Below, one piece after another: positions 50,806 to 61,270 of a DNA stretch of 64,000 nucleotides (position 1 is its first letter; every line of letters starts with the position of its first letter). The DNA comes from Actinoplanes sandaracinus (lineage in GTDB: Bacteria; Actinomycetota; Actinomycetes; Mycobacteriales; Micromonosporaceae). The translations under genes were made by a program, and so were the position numbers. The stretch is taken from contig NZ_JASCTH010000028.1 in NCBI RefSeq assembly GCF_030009775.1, positions 1-64,000 on the forward strand, given 5' to 3'. The notes under the pieces are model-generated. The model was given only the letters and a program-made list of their open reading frames with translations, was not told where the DNA came from and made no database searches.

Positions 50806-51361
50806 CACTGCTCGCTGGAACGCCTATCCGCGGGAACAGACACCGCGCGGCCACAACACAGGCCAGCCAGCTAGGAACATCCGGATCTGACGCTGATAAC
50901 GAGCGGTCAGTCATGTGCTTGGTCCCGGACGTGGCCAACGCTGCGGAGATCCGGCGTGCGGTTCAGCTGCGGGGCGCGGCGGTCAATGATGTGGTGTCGG
51001 ACTCCAGGACCGCCTGTGGGTGACGTATCTCAGCTGAGGAGTCGGTGCCGGGTACGGGGTGGTTCCGTTTCAAGATCCGTAGCATCGCAGGAGCATAGAT
51101 CTTTGGGGATCGATCGATCTGCTGGATGTCCGTGCGGCTGAGCAGCGGAAACCTCAGGAAAGCAGTGGCTGCAGGGCGGGACGGAACCGACGGTCTCCCG
51201 TTTCCGGGCGTGAGGTCGTGCGCATCGGGCTCCCGATGCCTTGACCTGGTGATATCCGGATCGTGTGACGTGGGCAGCGGGGCTGTAGACGGGCGCTATG
51301 CGCGCATCGTGCTTCGCCCGCCTGAGCCTCTGGGTGAGAGTTTTCGCGGGTGAAGGATGGT
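50806..51361. other. intergenic region with possible gene fragment
   Basis: About 550 bp without an intact gene. The only coding-like trace is a short segment at 50913-51023. The rest has no recognisable element up to the tRNA gene. Confidence 0.5.
50913..51023 (+). pseudogene. possible wax-ester synthase/DGAT fragment
   Basis: A 36-codon frame reading AAEIRRAVQLRGAAVNDVV resembles the conserved block of bacterial WS/DGAT acyltransferases (helix followed by G-x-TVNDVV). Nothing before or after it matches. Such a short match may be chance. Confidence 0.25.
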
Positions 51362-51438
51362 TGGAGCCCCCGGTCGGGATCGAACCGACGACCTCCCGTT
51401 TACAAGACGGGTGCTCTGGCCATCTGAGCTACAGGGGC
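51362..51438 (-). tRNA. tRNA-Thr (anticodon TGT), CCA encoded
   Basis: On the minus strand the sequence folds as a complete cloverleaf: acceptor GCCCCTG with CGGGGGC, D-loop AGCTCAGATGGC, anticodon stem CCCGT/ACGGG around loop CTTGTAA with anticodon TGT (reads ACA), and T-arm GTCGG-TTCGATC-CCGAC. The 3' CCA is encoded at 51364-51362. The discriminator base is U73. Confidence 0.95.
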
Positions 51439-51478
51439 AGCGGGCATCAGCATAACGTCCTGCGATGCGGCCGCACTC

Positions 51479-51507
51479 TTGGCAGGTCGGAAGAAAACAA
51501 ATACGGT
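51479..51507 (+). promoter_or_regulatory. promoter of the msiK-type gene
   Basis: TTGGCA (51479-51484), 17 bases, TACGGT (51502-51507): a good match to actinobacterial sigma-A promoters. The leader to the ATG is about 60 bases and includes the ribosome site GGAAAGGAAG. Confidence 0.65.
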
Positions 51508-51575
51508 GGCGGAGCTGTTCCTTCTACTCGGATCGTCCGGCACGTTCCTGCCGGTGGAAAGGAAGTCGTTTCACC

Positions 51576-52661
<1,086 letters not shown>

Positions 52662-52675
52662 CGCTGAACGACTGA

Positions 52676-52711
52676 GAAAGGGCGGTCTCCCGGCAGGGAG
52701 GCCGCCCTTTC
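52676..52711 (+). terminator. intrinsic terminator of the msiK-type gene
   Basis: GAAAGGGCGGTCTCCC and GGGAGGCCGCCCTTTC form a 16-bp stem with one G-U pair and a four-base loop, 14 bases after the stop codon. It may also serve the convergent minus-strand gene. Confidence 0.88.
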
Positions 52712-52738
52712 AGCTCAACCGGCGAACGAACGGACGGG

Positions 52739-54340
52739 TCAACCGGCGAACGAGTAGATGACGTACTCGGTCTCGGTCGCGCACGTCACCGCCGAGGTGC
52801 TCCACGAGCAGGTCTCCGAGCGGACGTCCTCGAGCACGCCCAGATCCACCGGCTTCTCACCGACGTGGGCGCCGGACAGTCCCCGGTCGTCGACCGAGCT
52901 GCTCAGCCCCCGGGAGAAGCGCAGCACGTTCCCGGCGTCCAGGCGCACGGCGACGCCGAGGTTGTACCAGGCCTCCTTGCCGTCCACGAGCAGCGCGGTG
53001 CCCTCGTCGCCGACGGCCAGCAGCCCGTTGTCGCCGACCGGCACCAGGGCCTCGACCTCGGGCTGGGGTTTCTGCCAGGGTTCCTCACCGACCGCCATGA
53101 TGACGTCGGTCTTCCGGTCGTACCCCTTGGTCAGGACGAAGCAGAGCAGCTTTCCGCAGGGGGTGAGCGACTTGATGTCCTCGGTGGACGATGCGGTGTG
53201 GAGGGTGACCGGCTGGGAACTCTCCAGGCTGCCCAGGTCGTACGAGAAGATCCGCTTGGTGGTGCCGGGTTCCAGGACGTAGAGGCGGCCGTCGTGGGCG
53301 ACCACCTTGTCGCTCGTGCCGGCCACGCCGGGCCGTTTCCGCAGGGCGTTGCCGGTGTTCAGGTCCCGTACCGTCGCGGTCCGGTCGCTGTCGATCTGCA
53401 CGAACCGTTGGTCGTCGTCCGTGTCGGGCGCGAAGATCCGCCCGTTGTCGCCGGCCGGGCCGTTCAGGTCGTCGGGTGTGGTGATCAGGTGGATCGTGGA
53501 GGCGTCGGGGTCGTCCAGCGACCACTTCTCCAGCCCGTCAGCCGTGCCGAGCCCGATCAGCTTGTCGGCCTCCCGGTTCACCCACACCATGATCTTCGAG
53601 CTCAGGTAGATGTCGTCGTTGGCGCCGAGCCGCTTCTCCCAGAGCACCTTGCCGTCGTAGATGGCGTCGAGCACCACCACCCGGCTCGTGCTGGTGGCGG
53701 AGTCGGTGCCCGAGATGAGGACCAGGGCCGACGGCAACGCGTACATCGATTTCCAGGAGGTGGCCTGCCCGGCCTGGTCGCTCTCCCAGAAGACCCGGCC
53801 GTCGCCGGTGTCGGCGGCCACCACATGCAGCCTGCCGGTGTCGTTCACGCTGGCGAAGTAGGCCCGTTCGCCGAGCACCTCGGTGTCGGCGAACGTCGAG
53901 CTGATCGGCACGAGCGGTGTGATCCGCTCGACCTGCTTGAGCGGGTGGTAGTCCAGCGCCGGATGGCCCGGCCAGAAGATCACCGCGGCGGCGGCGACGA
54001 TCGCGACGACCACCGCGGCCGCGCCGCCGGCCAGCAGATAGGTGCGGATCCGCTTCCTACCCGGTTCCGGCACGGTCCAGGTGCCGTCCGGGTGCGGGGT
54101 GTACCCGCCGGGATGTCCGCCCGCGGCGATGGCGGCGGCCTCGGCGGTGGCCCAGGGGTCGACCGGGTCGGCGTACTGGACGTCGACCGGCGAACTCCGC
54201 GGTGCGGTGGCTGGCGTGGGCGCCGCCGCCTCGGACACCCCCGGCGCGTGGCGCATCGAATCCGTGAGCGCCGGGGTCACCTGCTGAGTTTCCTCGGAAG
54301 GCTCCGCCGGCTGCGTCTCGTCATCGCCCGGACCCGCCAT
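52739..54340 (-). CDS. membrane-anchored PQQ-like beta-propeller protein
   Basis: A 533-residue protein. The acidic, Pro/Ala/Thr-rich cytoplasmic N-terminus (about 110 residues) is followed by RKRIRTYLLAGGAAAVVVAIVAAAAVIFW, a membrane helix, and an outer propeller domain with blades such as DAIYDGKVLWEKRLG, GTADGLEKWSLDD and LVDGKEAWYNLG. No enzyme motif was recognised. ATG 54340 (MAGPGDDE) was chosen over 54364. The last codons are duplicated downstream in a 24-bp repeat. Confidence 0.82.
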   Translation of the reverse strand: MAGPGDDETQPAEPSEETQQVTPALTDSMRHAPGVSEAAAPTPATAPRSSPVDVQYADPVDPWATAEAAAIAAGGHPGGYTPHPDGTWTVPEPGRKRIRTYLLAGGAAAVVVAIVAAAAVIFWPGHPALDYHPLKQVERITPLVPISSTFADTEVLGERAYFASVNDTGRLHVVAADTGDGRVFWESDQAGQATSWKSMYALPSALVLISGTDSATSTSRVVVLDAIYDGKVLWEKRLGANDDIYLSSKIMVWVNREADKLIGLGTADGLEKWSLDDPDASTIHLITTPDDLNGPAGDNGRIFAPDTDDDQRFVQIDSDRTATVRDLNTGNALRKRPGVAGTSDKVVAHDGRLYVLEPGTTKRIFSYDLGSLESSQPVTLHTASSTEDIKSLTPCGKLLCFVLTKGYDRKTDVIMAVGEEPWQKPQPEVEALVPVGDNGLLAVGDEGTALLVDGKEAWYNLGVAVRLDAGNVLRFSRGLSSSVDDRGLSGAHVGEKPVDLGVLEDVRSETCSWSTSAVTCATETEYVIYSFAG

Positions 54341-54474
54341 GTCTCCGCCCCTCATCACCGCCATCGGCCCGTCATGGTACCGAGCCGGGCATAGATGATC
54401 AGTCTGGCGAGTGACCGAACCCCGGTCGGGAAACGATTGCCGAGTCGTGATTTACCCGTGGCTATCGTGGCGTC

Positions 54475-54891
54475 ATGCGCATCGAACGAGTTACCGCCGA
54501 GCAAGACGTCCACAGCGCGGCAGACCTGTTCGACGCGCCGCCGATCGCGTCGGTGACTCGCCGCTTCCTCACCGACCCCACCCACCACCTGCTGCTGGCC
54601 TATGACGACGCGGACCGCCCGGTCGGCATGATCACCGGAGTCGAGACGACCCATCCCGACAAGGGCACCGAAATGCTGATCTACGAGCTCGGCGTGGCCC
54701 CGGTCGCCCGCCTCCAGGGTGTCGGCACCGCCCTGGTCGAGGCCCTCGCCGAGCTGGCCCGCAAAAACGGTTGCTACGGCATGTGGGTGGCCGCCGAGAG
54801 CGACAACAAGGCTGCTCTGGCCACCTACCGCCGCGCCGGCGCCGACGAGGAGATGACCTTCACCCTGCTCAGCTGGGACCTGACGAAATGA
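54475..54891 (+). CDS. GNAT-family N-acetyltransferase
   Basis: A 138-residue acetyltransferase. The acetyl-CoA site is APVARLQGVGTALVEALAELARKNG, and the YELGV strand before it and the WVAAESDNKAALATYRRAGA block after it are typical. The overall layout resembles AAC(3)-I type aminoglycoside acetyltransferases, but without the substrate residues I would not call it a resistance gene. ATG 54475. Confidence 0.87.
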   Translation: MRIERVTAEQDVHSAADLFDAPPIASVTRRFLTDPTHHLLLAYDDADRPVGMITGVETTHPDKGTEMLIYELGVAPVARLQGVGTALVEALAELARKNGCYGMWVAAESDNKAALATYRRAGADEEMTFTLLSWDLTK

Positions 54892-55012
54892 TTTTCCGGT
54901 ACGAGCCGGGCGGCCCCCGACCGCACCGGCGCGTACCGCGCTACCCCGCGACGCCGCCGCGCCGTCCCGGCCCTGCCGCGCCTCTCGGGCTGAGGCGAGC
55001 CGTCACCGGGCC

Positions 55013-55498
55013 TCAGGTGTTGACCAAGGTCGGTGGACGGTCCGAGGCCGGCCACACGTAAGGCAGATCCGCCGGCACGTCGGCGCCGAAGATCGGCCGG
55101 TAGAACTCCGGGTCCTTGCGGATCAGCGCCGACCGGTGGCTCAGATGCAGGGCCGCGTCGCCGAGCCAGGGTGGGAGGTCGCCGGCGGCGGCCAGGGCGT
55201 CCCGGGACCGGACCGACGCGGCGCCGACGGTGGCCCGCAAGTCGGTGAGCAGGGTGGCGGCGCAGGTGTCGGCGTTGCCGGTGGCGGTCCAGACCTCGCA
55301 CATGTCCAGGCCGTAACGGACCAGGCCCTCTTCGTATCCGTGCCACATCTTGACCGCGGGGTGGTGCCGCCAGCCGTAACCGGGCACGGTCAGGCCACGC
55401 AGCACCTGGATGGTTTCGACGCGCTGCTTGCCGAGGCGTTTCGGGTCCAGGGCGCGGGCGCTCGCCAGGAAGTCCGGGAACGGCAGGAACGTCTGCAT
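55013..55498 (-). CDS. MSMEG_6728-family protein, pyrimidine dimer glycosylase-like
   Basis: A 161-residue protein beginning MQTFLPFPDFLASARALD, followed by LGKQRVETIQVLR and GYGWRHHPAVKMWHGYEEGLVRYGLDM. These are the hallmarks of the MSMEG_6728 family, which is related to pyrimidine-dimer DNA glycosylases (DenV-like). Activity on UV damage is plausible but not shown by sequence alone. The end includes LSHRSALIRKDPEFYRP, the usual C-terminal motif. ATG 55498. Confidence 0.82.
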   Translation of the reverse strand: MQTFLPFPDFLASARALDPKRLGKQRVETIQVLRGLTVPGYGWRHHPAVKMWHGYEEGLVRYGLDMCEVWTATGNADTCAATLLTDLRATVGAASVRSRDALAAAGDLPPWLGDAALHLSHRSALIRKDPEFYRPIFGADVPADLPYVWPASDRPPTLVNT

Positions 55499-55626
55499 CC
55501 TCCGATTCTCCACACCCTCCGGCCCGGCGGACGGCCGTTCACCTCGGTGGGTGGCCCACGCCGGAAAGCGCGTGCGAAGAGCGCGCCGCGTGGACGTCGC
55601 GGGCGCGCTCTTCGCGGGAGTGACGG

Positions 55627-56637
55627 CTACTTCTTGTCGGGGGCCACGAAGCCGTCGATCGGCTCCTCGTGCAGGCGCGGGTCGTCGATGACCTGCTCGC
55701 CCGCCGGCTGCGGGTTCTCGCCTGCGGAGAATCCCGGTGCGGACGACTGCGCCGGCGTGGCCGGAGCGCCGCCGGCGTCGGTGGCGGAAGCGGACGGCGC
55801 GGCGGTGGCCGGAGCCGGGGATGCCACAGGAGCCGGGGTGGCGGCCGGGCCGGCGCCGTCGTCGGGCACGGTGTTCGCGGAGCGGGCGGTCCGGAGTGGG
55901 CTGCCGCCGAACGGCATCCCGGTGAACTCGGACTGGAAGTCGGTGATCTCCCGTTGCAGGGTGCTCACCGGGAGTGCCCCGCCGAGACCGCCGAGCAGCG
56001 GGAAGTCGGCCTGGTCGCGTTCCAGCCGCGGGGTGGCGATGGGCCGCTCGTCGGGAGCGGGCGTACGGGTCCCCGGAGTGGACGGCACCCCGGCCGGGGT
56101 CAGTCCGCCGAAGCCGGACAGGGTGCGGCCGACGAGCCCGTCCACCGGCACGTTGGCGACGCGCAGATCCTGGCCGGCGAGCGGCATCGGAACGCCCTGG
56201 ACGGGCAGGCCGCCGAGCGGGCCGTCGGAGCCGCCGTCGGTCGGTCCACCGGATCCCGGTGCGGCGCCGGGCACGGTGCGGAGCACGTCGGCGGCGGGCA
56301 CGATCCCCTGGCCGGCGGCCTTGGACTTGCGGTTCTTGGCGGGTTTGGCGTCCTCGGTCTGGGGTGTGCCCGGCGCCAGTTGCGCCAGGTGCCGGCCGGG
56401 ACCGGGTTCGAGCTGGACCATCGGCTGACCGCTGAGGGGGTCCGAGGCGAGAGGGCTGCCCAGCTTCCAGCCGTTGGTCGGTTCCAACGCGTATCCGAGA
56501 GCGCTGCTCAGGGCTCCCCGGGCGGATCCGGCGACGGAGCCGGCTCCGGGAGCCACGGTCTCGTCCGCCAGGGCGGGCGCCGCCCCGAGAAGCAGGAATC
56601 CGCTCGCGATCGCTCCGGCACACCACAACTTGCGCAC
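55627..56637 (-). CDS. secreted low-complexity protein, unknown function
   Basis: A 336-residue precursor with a signal peptide (RKLWCAGAIASGFLLLGAAPALA). The mature part is rich in Gly, Pro, Ala and Thr, without repeats of fixed length or a membrane anchor. Recurrent motifs such as GLPVQGVPMPLAG and VDGLVGRTLSGFGGL resemble actinobacterial cell-surface or spore-coat-type proteins. GTG 56637 has AGGAG seven bases upstream. No function can be given. Confidence 0.75.
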   Translation of the reverse strand: MRKLWCAGAIASGFLLLGAAPALADETVAPGAGSVAGSARGALSSALGYALEPTNGWKLGSPLASDPLSGQPMVQLEPGPGRHLAQLAPGTPQTEDAKPAKNRKSKAAGQGIVPAADVLRTVPGAAPGSGGPTDGGSDGPLGGLPVQGVPMPLAGQDLRVANVPVDGLVGRTLSGFGGLTPAGVPSTPGTRTPAPDERPIATPRLERDQADFPLLGGLGGALPVSTLQREITDFQSEFTGMPFGGSPLRTARSANTVPDDGAGPAATPAPVASPAPATAAPSASATDAGGAPATPAQSSAPGFSAGENPQPAGEQVIDDPRLHEEPIDGFVAPDKK

Positions 56638-56754
56638 TGATCTTCTCCTGGCCACATCGGACGATGGGTTCGGTCGATACCCACCAAGTCGGACATAAGG
56701 TGTCGGATGGGGCAACGAGCGTCCCCACGGGCGGGTTCCGGCTGACTACGATTC

Positions 56755-58521
56755 GTGAACGTGAGCGCCGAGCCGATCGAAAAGATCCACAAGCATGCAG
56801 AGTCCGATGAGGACACCCGGCCTCACCTGGTGCTCTGTGGCGCCGACGCGCTGGTCTACACCCTCGCCGAAGAACTCACCAACTCACGGCACCGGATCCG
56901 CATCACGGTGATCACCCCGCACCGGATCCGCCCGGACGTGCCCGACCTCGCCCAGCTCGGCGACCTCGGTGTGGAGTGGCTCAAAGCCGACCGGCTGGAC
57001 GAGCGGGCCTTCCGCGAGGCCGGCCTGACCGCGGCCTCGGCGCTCGCCCTCGTCATGCCGGACGACATGGTCAATCTGCACGCCGCGCTCTGCGCCCGCG
57101 AGGTCGAGGCGAACCTGCGCGTGGTGGTGCGGATGTTCAACACCGGGCTCGGGCAGAGCGTGGTCCGGCTCTTCCCGGACTGCGCGGTGCTCTCCGACGC
57201 CGAGATGGCCGCGCCGGCCTTCGTCGCGGCGGCACTCGGCGAGGTCGCGCCGACCCACTTCCGGCGCGCCGGCCGCACCCTCTATGTCGCGCATCGCGGA
57301 GACGTACCCGAGCGTCTGGCGGTGTTGACCCTGACCAGCGCGGCCGGCGACGGTGAGGTGAGCGTCCTGCCCGCCGAGCCGAAGAAGGCGGAGGCGAAGC
57401 CGTCCGACCTGGTGCTGGCCGAGGCCGTCGGCCGGCCCGCCGGGGAGGACGTGACCCGGAAACTGCTGACCAGAGCCGGGCGCCGCAGGCGGCCGCTGCG
57501 CACGGTCGGGCGGGCGCTGCGCGCGGCGCTCAGCCGCAAACTCGGCATCGCGGTGATGATCACGCTGGCCACCACGCTGATCGCCGGGCTGGTGCTGACG
57601 ACATACGACGGCGAGGGCAAGGGCCTCTGGAAATCGGTCTACATGACGCTGCTGACCGCCGTCGGCTCGTCCGATGTGGAGATCGACCGCAATCCGGTGG
57701 CGCAGGCCGCCCAGCTGGTGCTGACGATCGCCGGGCTCGCGCTGATCCCGCTGATCACCGCCGCGGTGGTGGACGGCATGGTGAACGCGCGGCTCGCGCT
57801 CACCCAGGGCCGGATCGTCGGCGAGTTGAGCGACCACATCGTGCTGGTCGGGCTCGGCAACGTCGGCACCCAGGTGCTGCGCCAGCTCACCGACCTCGGG
57901 TTGCGGGTCGTCGCGATCGACCGGGCCGCGGACGCGCGAGGAATCAAGACCGCGCAGCGCCGGGGCGTTCCGGTGATCGTGGGTGACGCCTCCGCCGAGG
58001 CCACACTGCGGGCCGCCTCGATCGACACCTGCCGGGCGCTGGTCGTGCTCTCCACCGACGACACGGTGAATCTGCAGGCGGCGCTGCAGTCCCGGGTCGC
58101 CCGCCCGGACCTGCGGGTGGTGCTCCGTCTCTTCGACGACGACTTCGCGCAGCGGGTCGAGTCGGCTTTCCAGATCAACACCTCGCGCAGCGTCTCCCGG
58201 ATCTGCGCGCCCGTCTTCGCGGCGGCCCTGCTGGAACGCGACGTGCACGCCACCATTCCGGTCGACCGGCACTCGGTGCTGGTCGCGACGGTCACCGTCG
58301 CCGCGATGTCCCCACTGGACGGAGCGCCGCTGGACCACGCCGACCACCCGGGCGAGGCGCGGGTGATCGGCATGTCAGCGGCCGGGGAAGGCTGGGTCGA
58401 CTGGGTGCCGGACCCACGCCGGGTGCTGGCCGAGGGCGACGAGATCCTGGTGGTGGCCCGCCGTAGAGGCCTGCGGGTACTCGCCGAACTGGCCAGTCCG
58501 CCGCTGAGTCCCCACCGCTAG
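56755..58521 (+). CDS. RCK-pore-RCK potassium-channel-like protein
   Basis: A 588-residue protein. The N-terminal TrkA-N/RCK Rossmann domain (HLVLCGADALVYTLAEEL) is followed by a two-helix pore module (about 263-350): TM1 LGIAVMITLATTLIAGLVL, pore loop LWKSVYMTLLTAVGSSDVE and TM2 LVLTIAGLALIPLITAAVV. A second RCK domain (HIVLVGLGNVGTQVLRQL) and a TrkA-C-like end follow. The filter reads AVGSSD (303-307 region) instead of TVGYGD, so ion selectivity is uncertain. GTG 56755 or 56761. Confidence 0.85.
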   Translation: MNVSAEPIEKIHKHAESDEDTRPHLVLCGADALVYTLAEELTNSRHRIRITVITPHRIRPDVPDLAQLGDLGVEWLKADRLDERAFREAGLTAASALALVMPDDMVNLHAALCAREVEANLRVVVRMFNTGLGQSVVRLFPDCAVLSDAEMAAPAFVAAALGEVAPTHFRRAGRTLYVAHRGDVPERLAVLTLTSAAGDGEVSVLPAEPKKAEAKPSDLVLAEAVGRPAGEDVTRKLLTRAGRRRRPLRTVGRALRAALSRKLGIAVMITLATTLIAGLVLTTYDGEGKGLWKSVYMTLLTAVGSSDVEIDRNPVAQAAQLVLTIAGLALIPLITAAVVDGMVNARLALTQGRIVGELSDHIVLVGLGNVGTQVLRQLTDLGLRVVAIDRAADARGIKTAQRRGVPVIVGDASAEATLRAASIDTCRALVVLSTDDTVNLQAALQSRVARPDLRVVLRLFDDDFAQRVESAFQINTSRSVSRICAPVFAAALLERDVHATIPVDRHSVLVATVTVAAMSPLDGAPLDHADHPGEARVIGMSAAGEGWVDWVPDPRRVLAEGDEILVVARRRGLRVLAELASPPLSPHR

Positions 58522-59738
58522 AGCGACCCGCTCAGTGAGTCCGCCTCGACGCCCAGCACGGCCTGCTCGTCCGGCTTGTTGACCAGCACGTCGGTGAGGT
58601 AACTCTGCACCGCCGGGCCCATCCCGACATCCCGCCCGGCCTTCTCGGAGAGCAGCCACTTGTGCTGGATGATCTGCGAGTAGATCTCCTGCGGCTCCAG
58701 CTTGCGGCGCAGGTGCGCCGGCACCGCCCGCACCACCGGCTCGAACACCTCGGTCAGCCAGCGGTGCGCGGCCTGCTGCTCGTCTTTCAGGTGGCTCTCG
58801 GCGCGATAGGCGTCCAGGTCGTTGAGCAACTGGCGGGCCTGGTTCTCCTCGGCGTCCAGGCCGGTCAGCCGCATCAGCCGCCGGGTGTGGTAACCGGCGT
58901 CGACGACTTTTGGGCGCACCAGGAACGTGCCGTCGTCCGACGTGGACATCAACACCTCGGCGACGTCGAAGCCCAGCTCGTTGAGCCGCCGGATGCGCCG
59001 CTCGACCTGATGCCGGCAGCCGCGCTCCACCTCCTGCTCGTAGGTGACCTCATGCCACAGCCGCTCGTAGCGCGCCACGATGTCGTCGACCACCGTCTCC
59101 GGGTCGATCGACTCGTGCAGCAGTTCGGCGGCCTGCAGGTCCAGGCACTCGCCGAAGATGTTCAGCCGCAGGATCTCGATGTCCTCGCTGCGCTGCCCCT
59201 CGGACAGTTTCGGGTAGAGATTGCCGGTCTCGGCGTCCACCAGATAGGCGGCGAACGCGCCCGCGTCCCGCCGGAACAGGGTGTTCGACAGCGAACAGTC
59301 GCCCCACGAGAAACCGGTCAGGTGCATCCGCACCACCAGTGCGGCGAGCGCGTCGAGCAGCCTGTTCATGGTGTCGGGCCGCAGCACGTGGGAGAACAGC
59401 GCGCGGTACGGCAGGGAGAACTGTAGATGCCGGGTGACCAGGACGGTCTCCAGCGGCTCACCTTCCGGGGTCTGCCGGTCGGTGGCGATGGCGATCGCCT
59501 CGACGGCCGGGAAGTCGATCCGCTCCAGGGCGCGGAGCAGGTCGTACTCCTTCTCGGCGATCCGCTCGCGGGTCTCCTTCATGGCGTAGACCACGCCGTT
59601 CAGCTTCACGAACCGGACGATGTGCCGCGAGATGCCCTGTGGCAGTGCGACCAGATGATCGGCCGGCCAATCCTCCAGCGGGATGTGCCACGGCAGATCC
59701 AGCAGCGCGGGGTCGATGAGGGCGGAGGTGATGCGCAC
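58518..59738 (-). CDS. DUF4032 domain protein, kinase-like
   Basis: A 406-residue protein. The N-terminal half has a lipopolysaccharide-kinase-like protein kinase fold (VYAMKETRERIAEKEYDLLRAL as the Lys/Glu region, HLTGFSWGDCSLSNTLF as the catalytic loop, YLVDAETGNLYP as the metal-binding Asp). The C-terminal DUF4032 domain contains PAVQSYLTDVLVNKPDEQ. The substrate is unknown. It is convergent with the channel-like gene, and their stop codons overlap within CTAG. Confidence 0.85.
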   Translation of the reverse strand: MRITSALIDPALLDLPWHIPLEDWPADHLVALPQGISRHIVRFVKLNGVVYAMKETRERIAEKEYDLLRALERIDFPAVEAIAIATDRQTPEGEPLETVLVTRHLQFSLPYRALFSHVLRPDTMNRLLDALAALVVRMHLTGFSWGDCSLSNTLFRRDAGAFAAYLVDAETGNLYPKLSEGQRSEDIEILRLNIFGECLDLQAAELLHESIDPETVVDDIVARYERLWHEVTYEQEVERGCRHQVERRIRRLNELGFDVAEVLMSTSDDGTFLVRPKVVDAGYHTRRLMRLTGLDAEENQARQLLNDLDAYRAESHLKDEQQAAHRWLTEVFEPVVRAVPAHLRRKLEPQEIYSQIIQHKWLLSEKAGRDVGMGPAVQSYLTDVLVNKPDEQAVLGVEADSLSGSL

Positions 59739-59827
59739 GGACCAAGTGTGCCGGTTCGTGCGGCGAGTCGTGCCCGCACGTGGCTCGTTACACAGGTGCG
59801 AAAACGCCCACGACGTACGGGAGTGGC

Positions 59828-61261
59828 ATGCGACGCAAGACAGGCATCGTCATCGGAGCGTGCGCCGCCCTGGCGCTGGCCGGATCGGCCGGCGCGGTGG
59901 TGTCGGCGCGGAACAGCGATCGCCCGGTCGGCACCTGGCACGAAGCGCCCGCGGTCGCCGCCGCCGCGCCCACTCCGGTGGCCCACCACGGGTCGGCGCC
60001 GGCCGGCCGGGTGGGCGACCCACGAGTCACATCAGTCCCACCAACCACATCGGACACGCCGAACACGCCGGACGCGTCGGCTCCCCGGCCGGGCACGGTG
60101 TCGGCGGAGCCGTCGCCCGCCGCCTCGGCGTCGCACCCGGCCGACCACCGGCTGGAATCGGCGACGGTCAAGGAGGCCGGCCGCCAGCGGATCGGCCGGC
60201 TCCTCCCGGTCGACAGCGTGCTCGGCTACCTGTCCGGGCCGCAGCGGCAGGAGTTCGCCTACCCCGGCGCCTCCTACGTCAAGGTGCACTTCGACCGGCT
60301 CGCCATGCTGCCGGGCGACTACGTGACGGTGTCGAACCCGAAGGGCACCGAGTCGTACCGCTACGAGGCCGACGCCGACGGCCGCTGGGCGATGTCGGTC
60401 ACCGGCGACACCGCGATCGTCGAGGTGCACCGCAAGGTCAATCCGCTCGGCCTCGGCAACGCCCTCGGCGGCCTCGGCATCGGGATCGACAAGGTGGCCC
60501 GTGGCGATCAGCGCAGGCCGCCTCGGGAGAACCGGTCGAACCGCTCGCCGGAGAGGCTGGACCGCTCGCCGGCCGGCCCCGGGCGGGAGGAGTCGGTCTG
60601 CGGCACGGACACCTCGACCGACGCGGTCTGTTACGAGTCCAAGGACCCGGCCGCCTACACCAAATCGAAGGCGATCGCCCGGCTCCTGATCAACGGCACC
60701 GAGCTGTGCACCGGCTGGCGAGTCGGCGCGAAGAACCGCATGATCACCAACAACCACTGCCTGACCAGCTCGGACGAGGCGTACGACACCGAAGTGTGGT
60801 TCAACTACCAGTGCGCCAAGTGCGGTGGTTTCGACGTCTTCAAGCCGACGAAGGTCTGGGGCGACCAGGTGCTCGCCACCGACAAGACCTACGACTACAC
60901 CCTCTTCACCGTGGACGGCTTCGAGTCTATCCAGAAGTTCGGCTTCCTCACGCTCGACACCGTCCGGCCGCGCAAGGGCGAGGAGCTCTACGTGCCGCAG
61001 CACCCGGCCGGTGAGCCGGCCCGGATCGCGGGCAGCCAGGGCGAGGCGGCCGGCACTTGCGCCGTCGACAACCCCGACTACACCGGGTACGCCCCGCATT
61101 CCGACGTCTCGTACTTCTGCGACACCGCCGGTGGTTCGTCCGGTTCGCCGGTCATCTCACGCCGCACCAACAAGGTGGTGGCGCTGCATCACTTCGGCGG
61201 ATGCCCGAACTCCGGGGTCCGGGGCGATCTGCTGGCCGGGCGGTTGCGTACGTACCTCTAG
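59828..61261 (+). CDS. secreted trypsin/V8-like serine protease
   Basis: A 477-residue precursor. A signal peptide (RRKTGIVIGACAALALAGSAGA) and a Pro/Ser-rich region precede the protease domain. The triad is His310 (ITNNHCLTS), Asp356 (TYDYTLFTVD) and Ser438 (AGGSSGSPVI), with the C-terminal block VVALHHFGGCPNSGVRGDLL. Several cysteines should form disulfides. The N-terminal portion (150-230) is an unrecognised beta-rich domain. Start ATG 59828. Confidence 0.9.
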   Translation: MRRKTGIVIGACAALALAGSAGAVVSARNSDRPVGTWHEAPAVAAAAPTPVAHHGSAPAGRVGDPRVTSVPPTTSDTPNTPDASAPRPGTVSAEPSPAASASHPADHRLESATVKEAGRQRIGRLLPVDSVLGYLSGPQRQEFAYPGASYVKVHFDRLAMLPGDYVTVSNPKGTESYRYEADADGRWAMSVTGDTAIVEVHRKVNPLGLGNALGGLGIGIDKVARGDQRRPPRENRSNRSPERLDRSPAGPGREESVCGTDTSTDAVCYESKDPAAYTKSKAIARLLINGTELCTGWRVGAKNRMITNNHCLTSSDEAYDTEVWFNYQCAKCGGFDVFKPTKVWGDQVLATDKTYDYTLFTVDGFESIQKFGFLTLDTVRPRKGEELYVPQHPAGEPARIAGSQGEAAGTCAVDNPDYTGYAPHSDVSYFCDTAGGSSGSPVISRRTNKVVALHHFGGCPNSGVRGDLLAGRLRTYL

Positions 61262-61270
61262 TTTTAGAGG

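Noticed and set aside
54475..54891. Aminoglycoside resistance gene
   Set aside because: The fold resembles AAC(3)-I proteins, but GNAT sequences are too alike to assign a drug substrate without further evidence.
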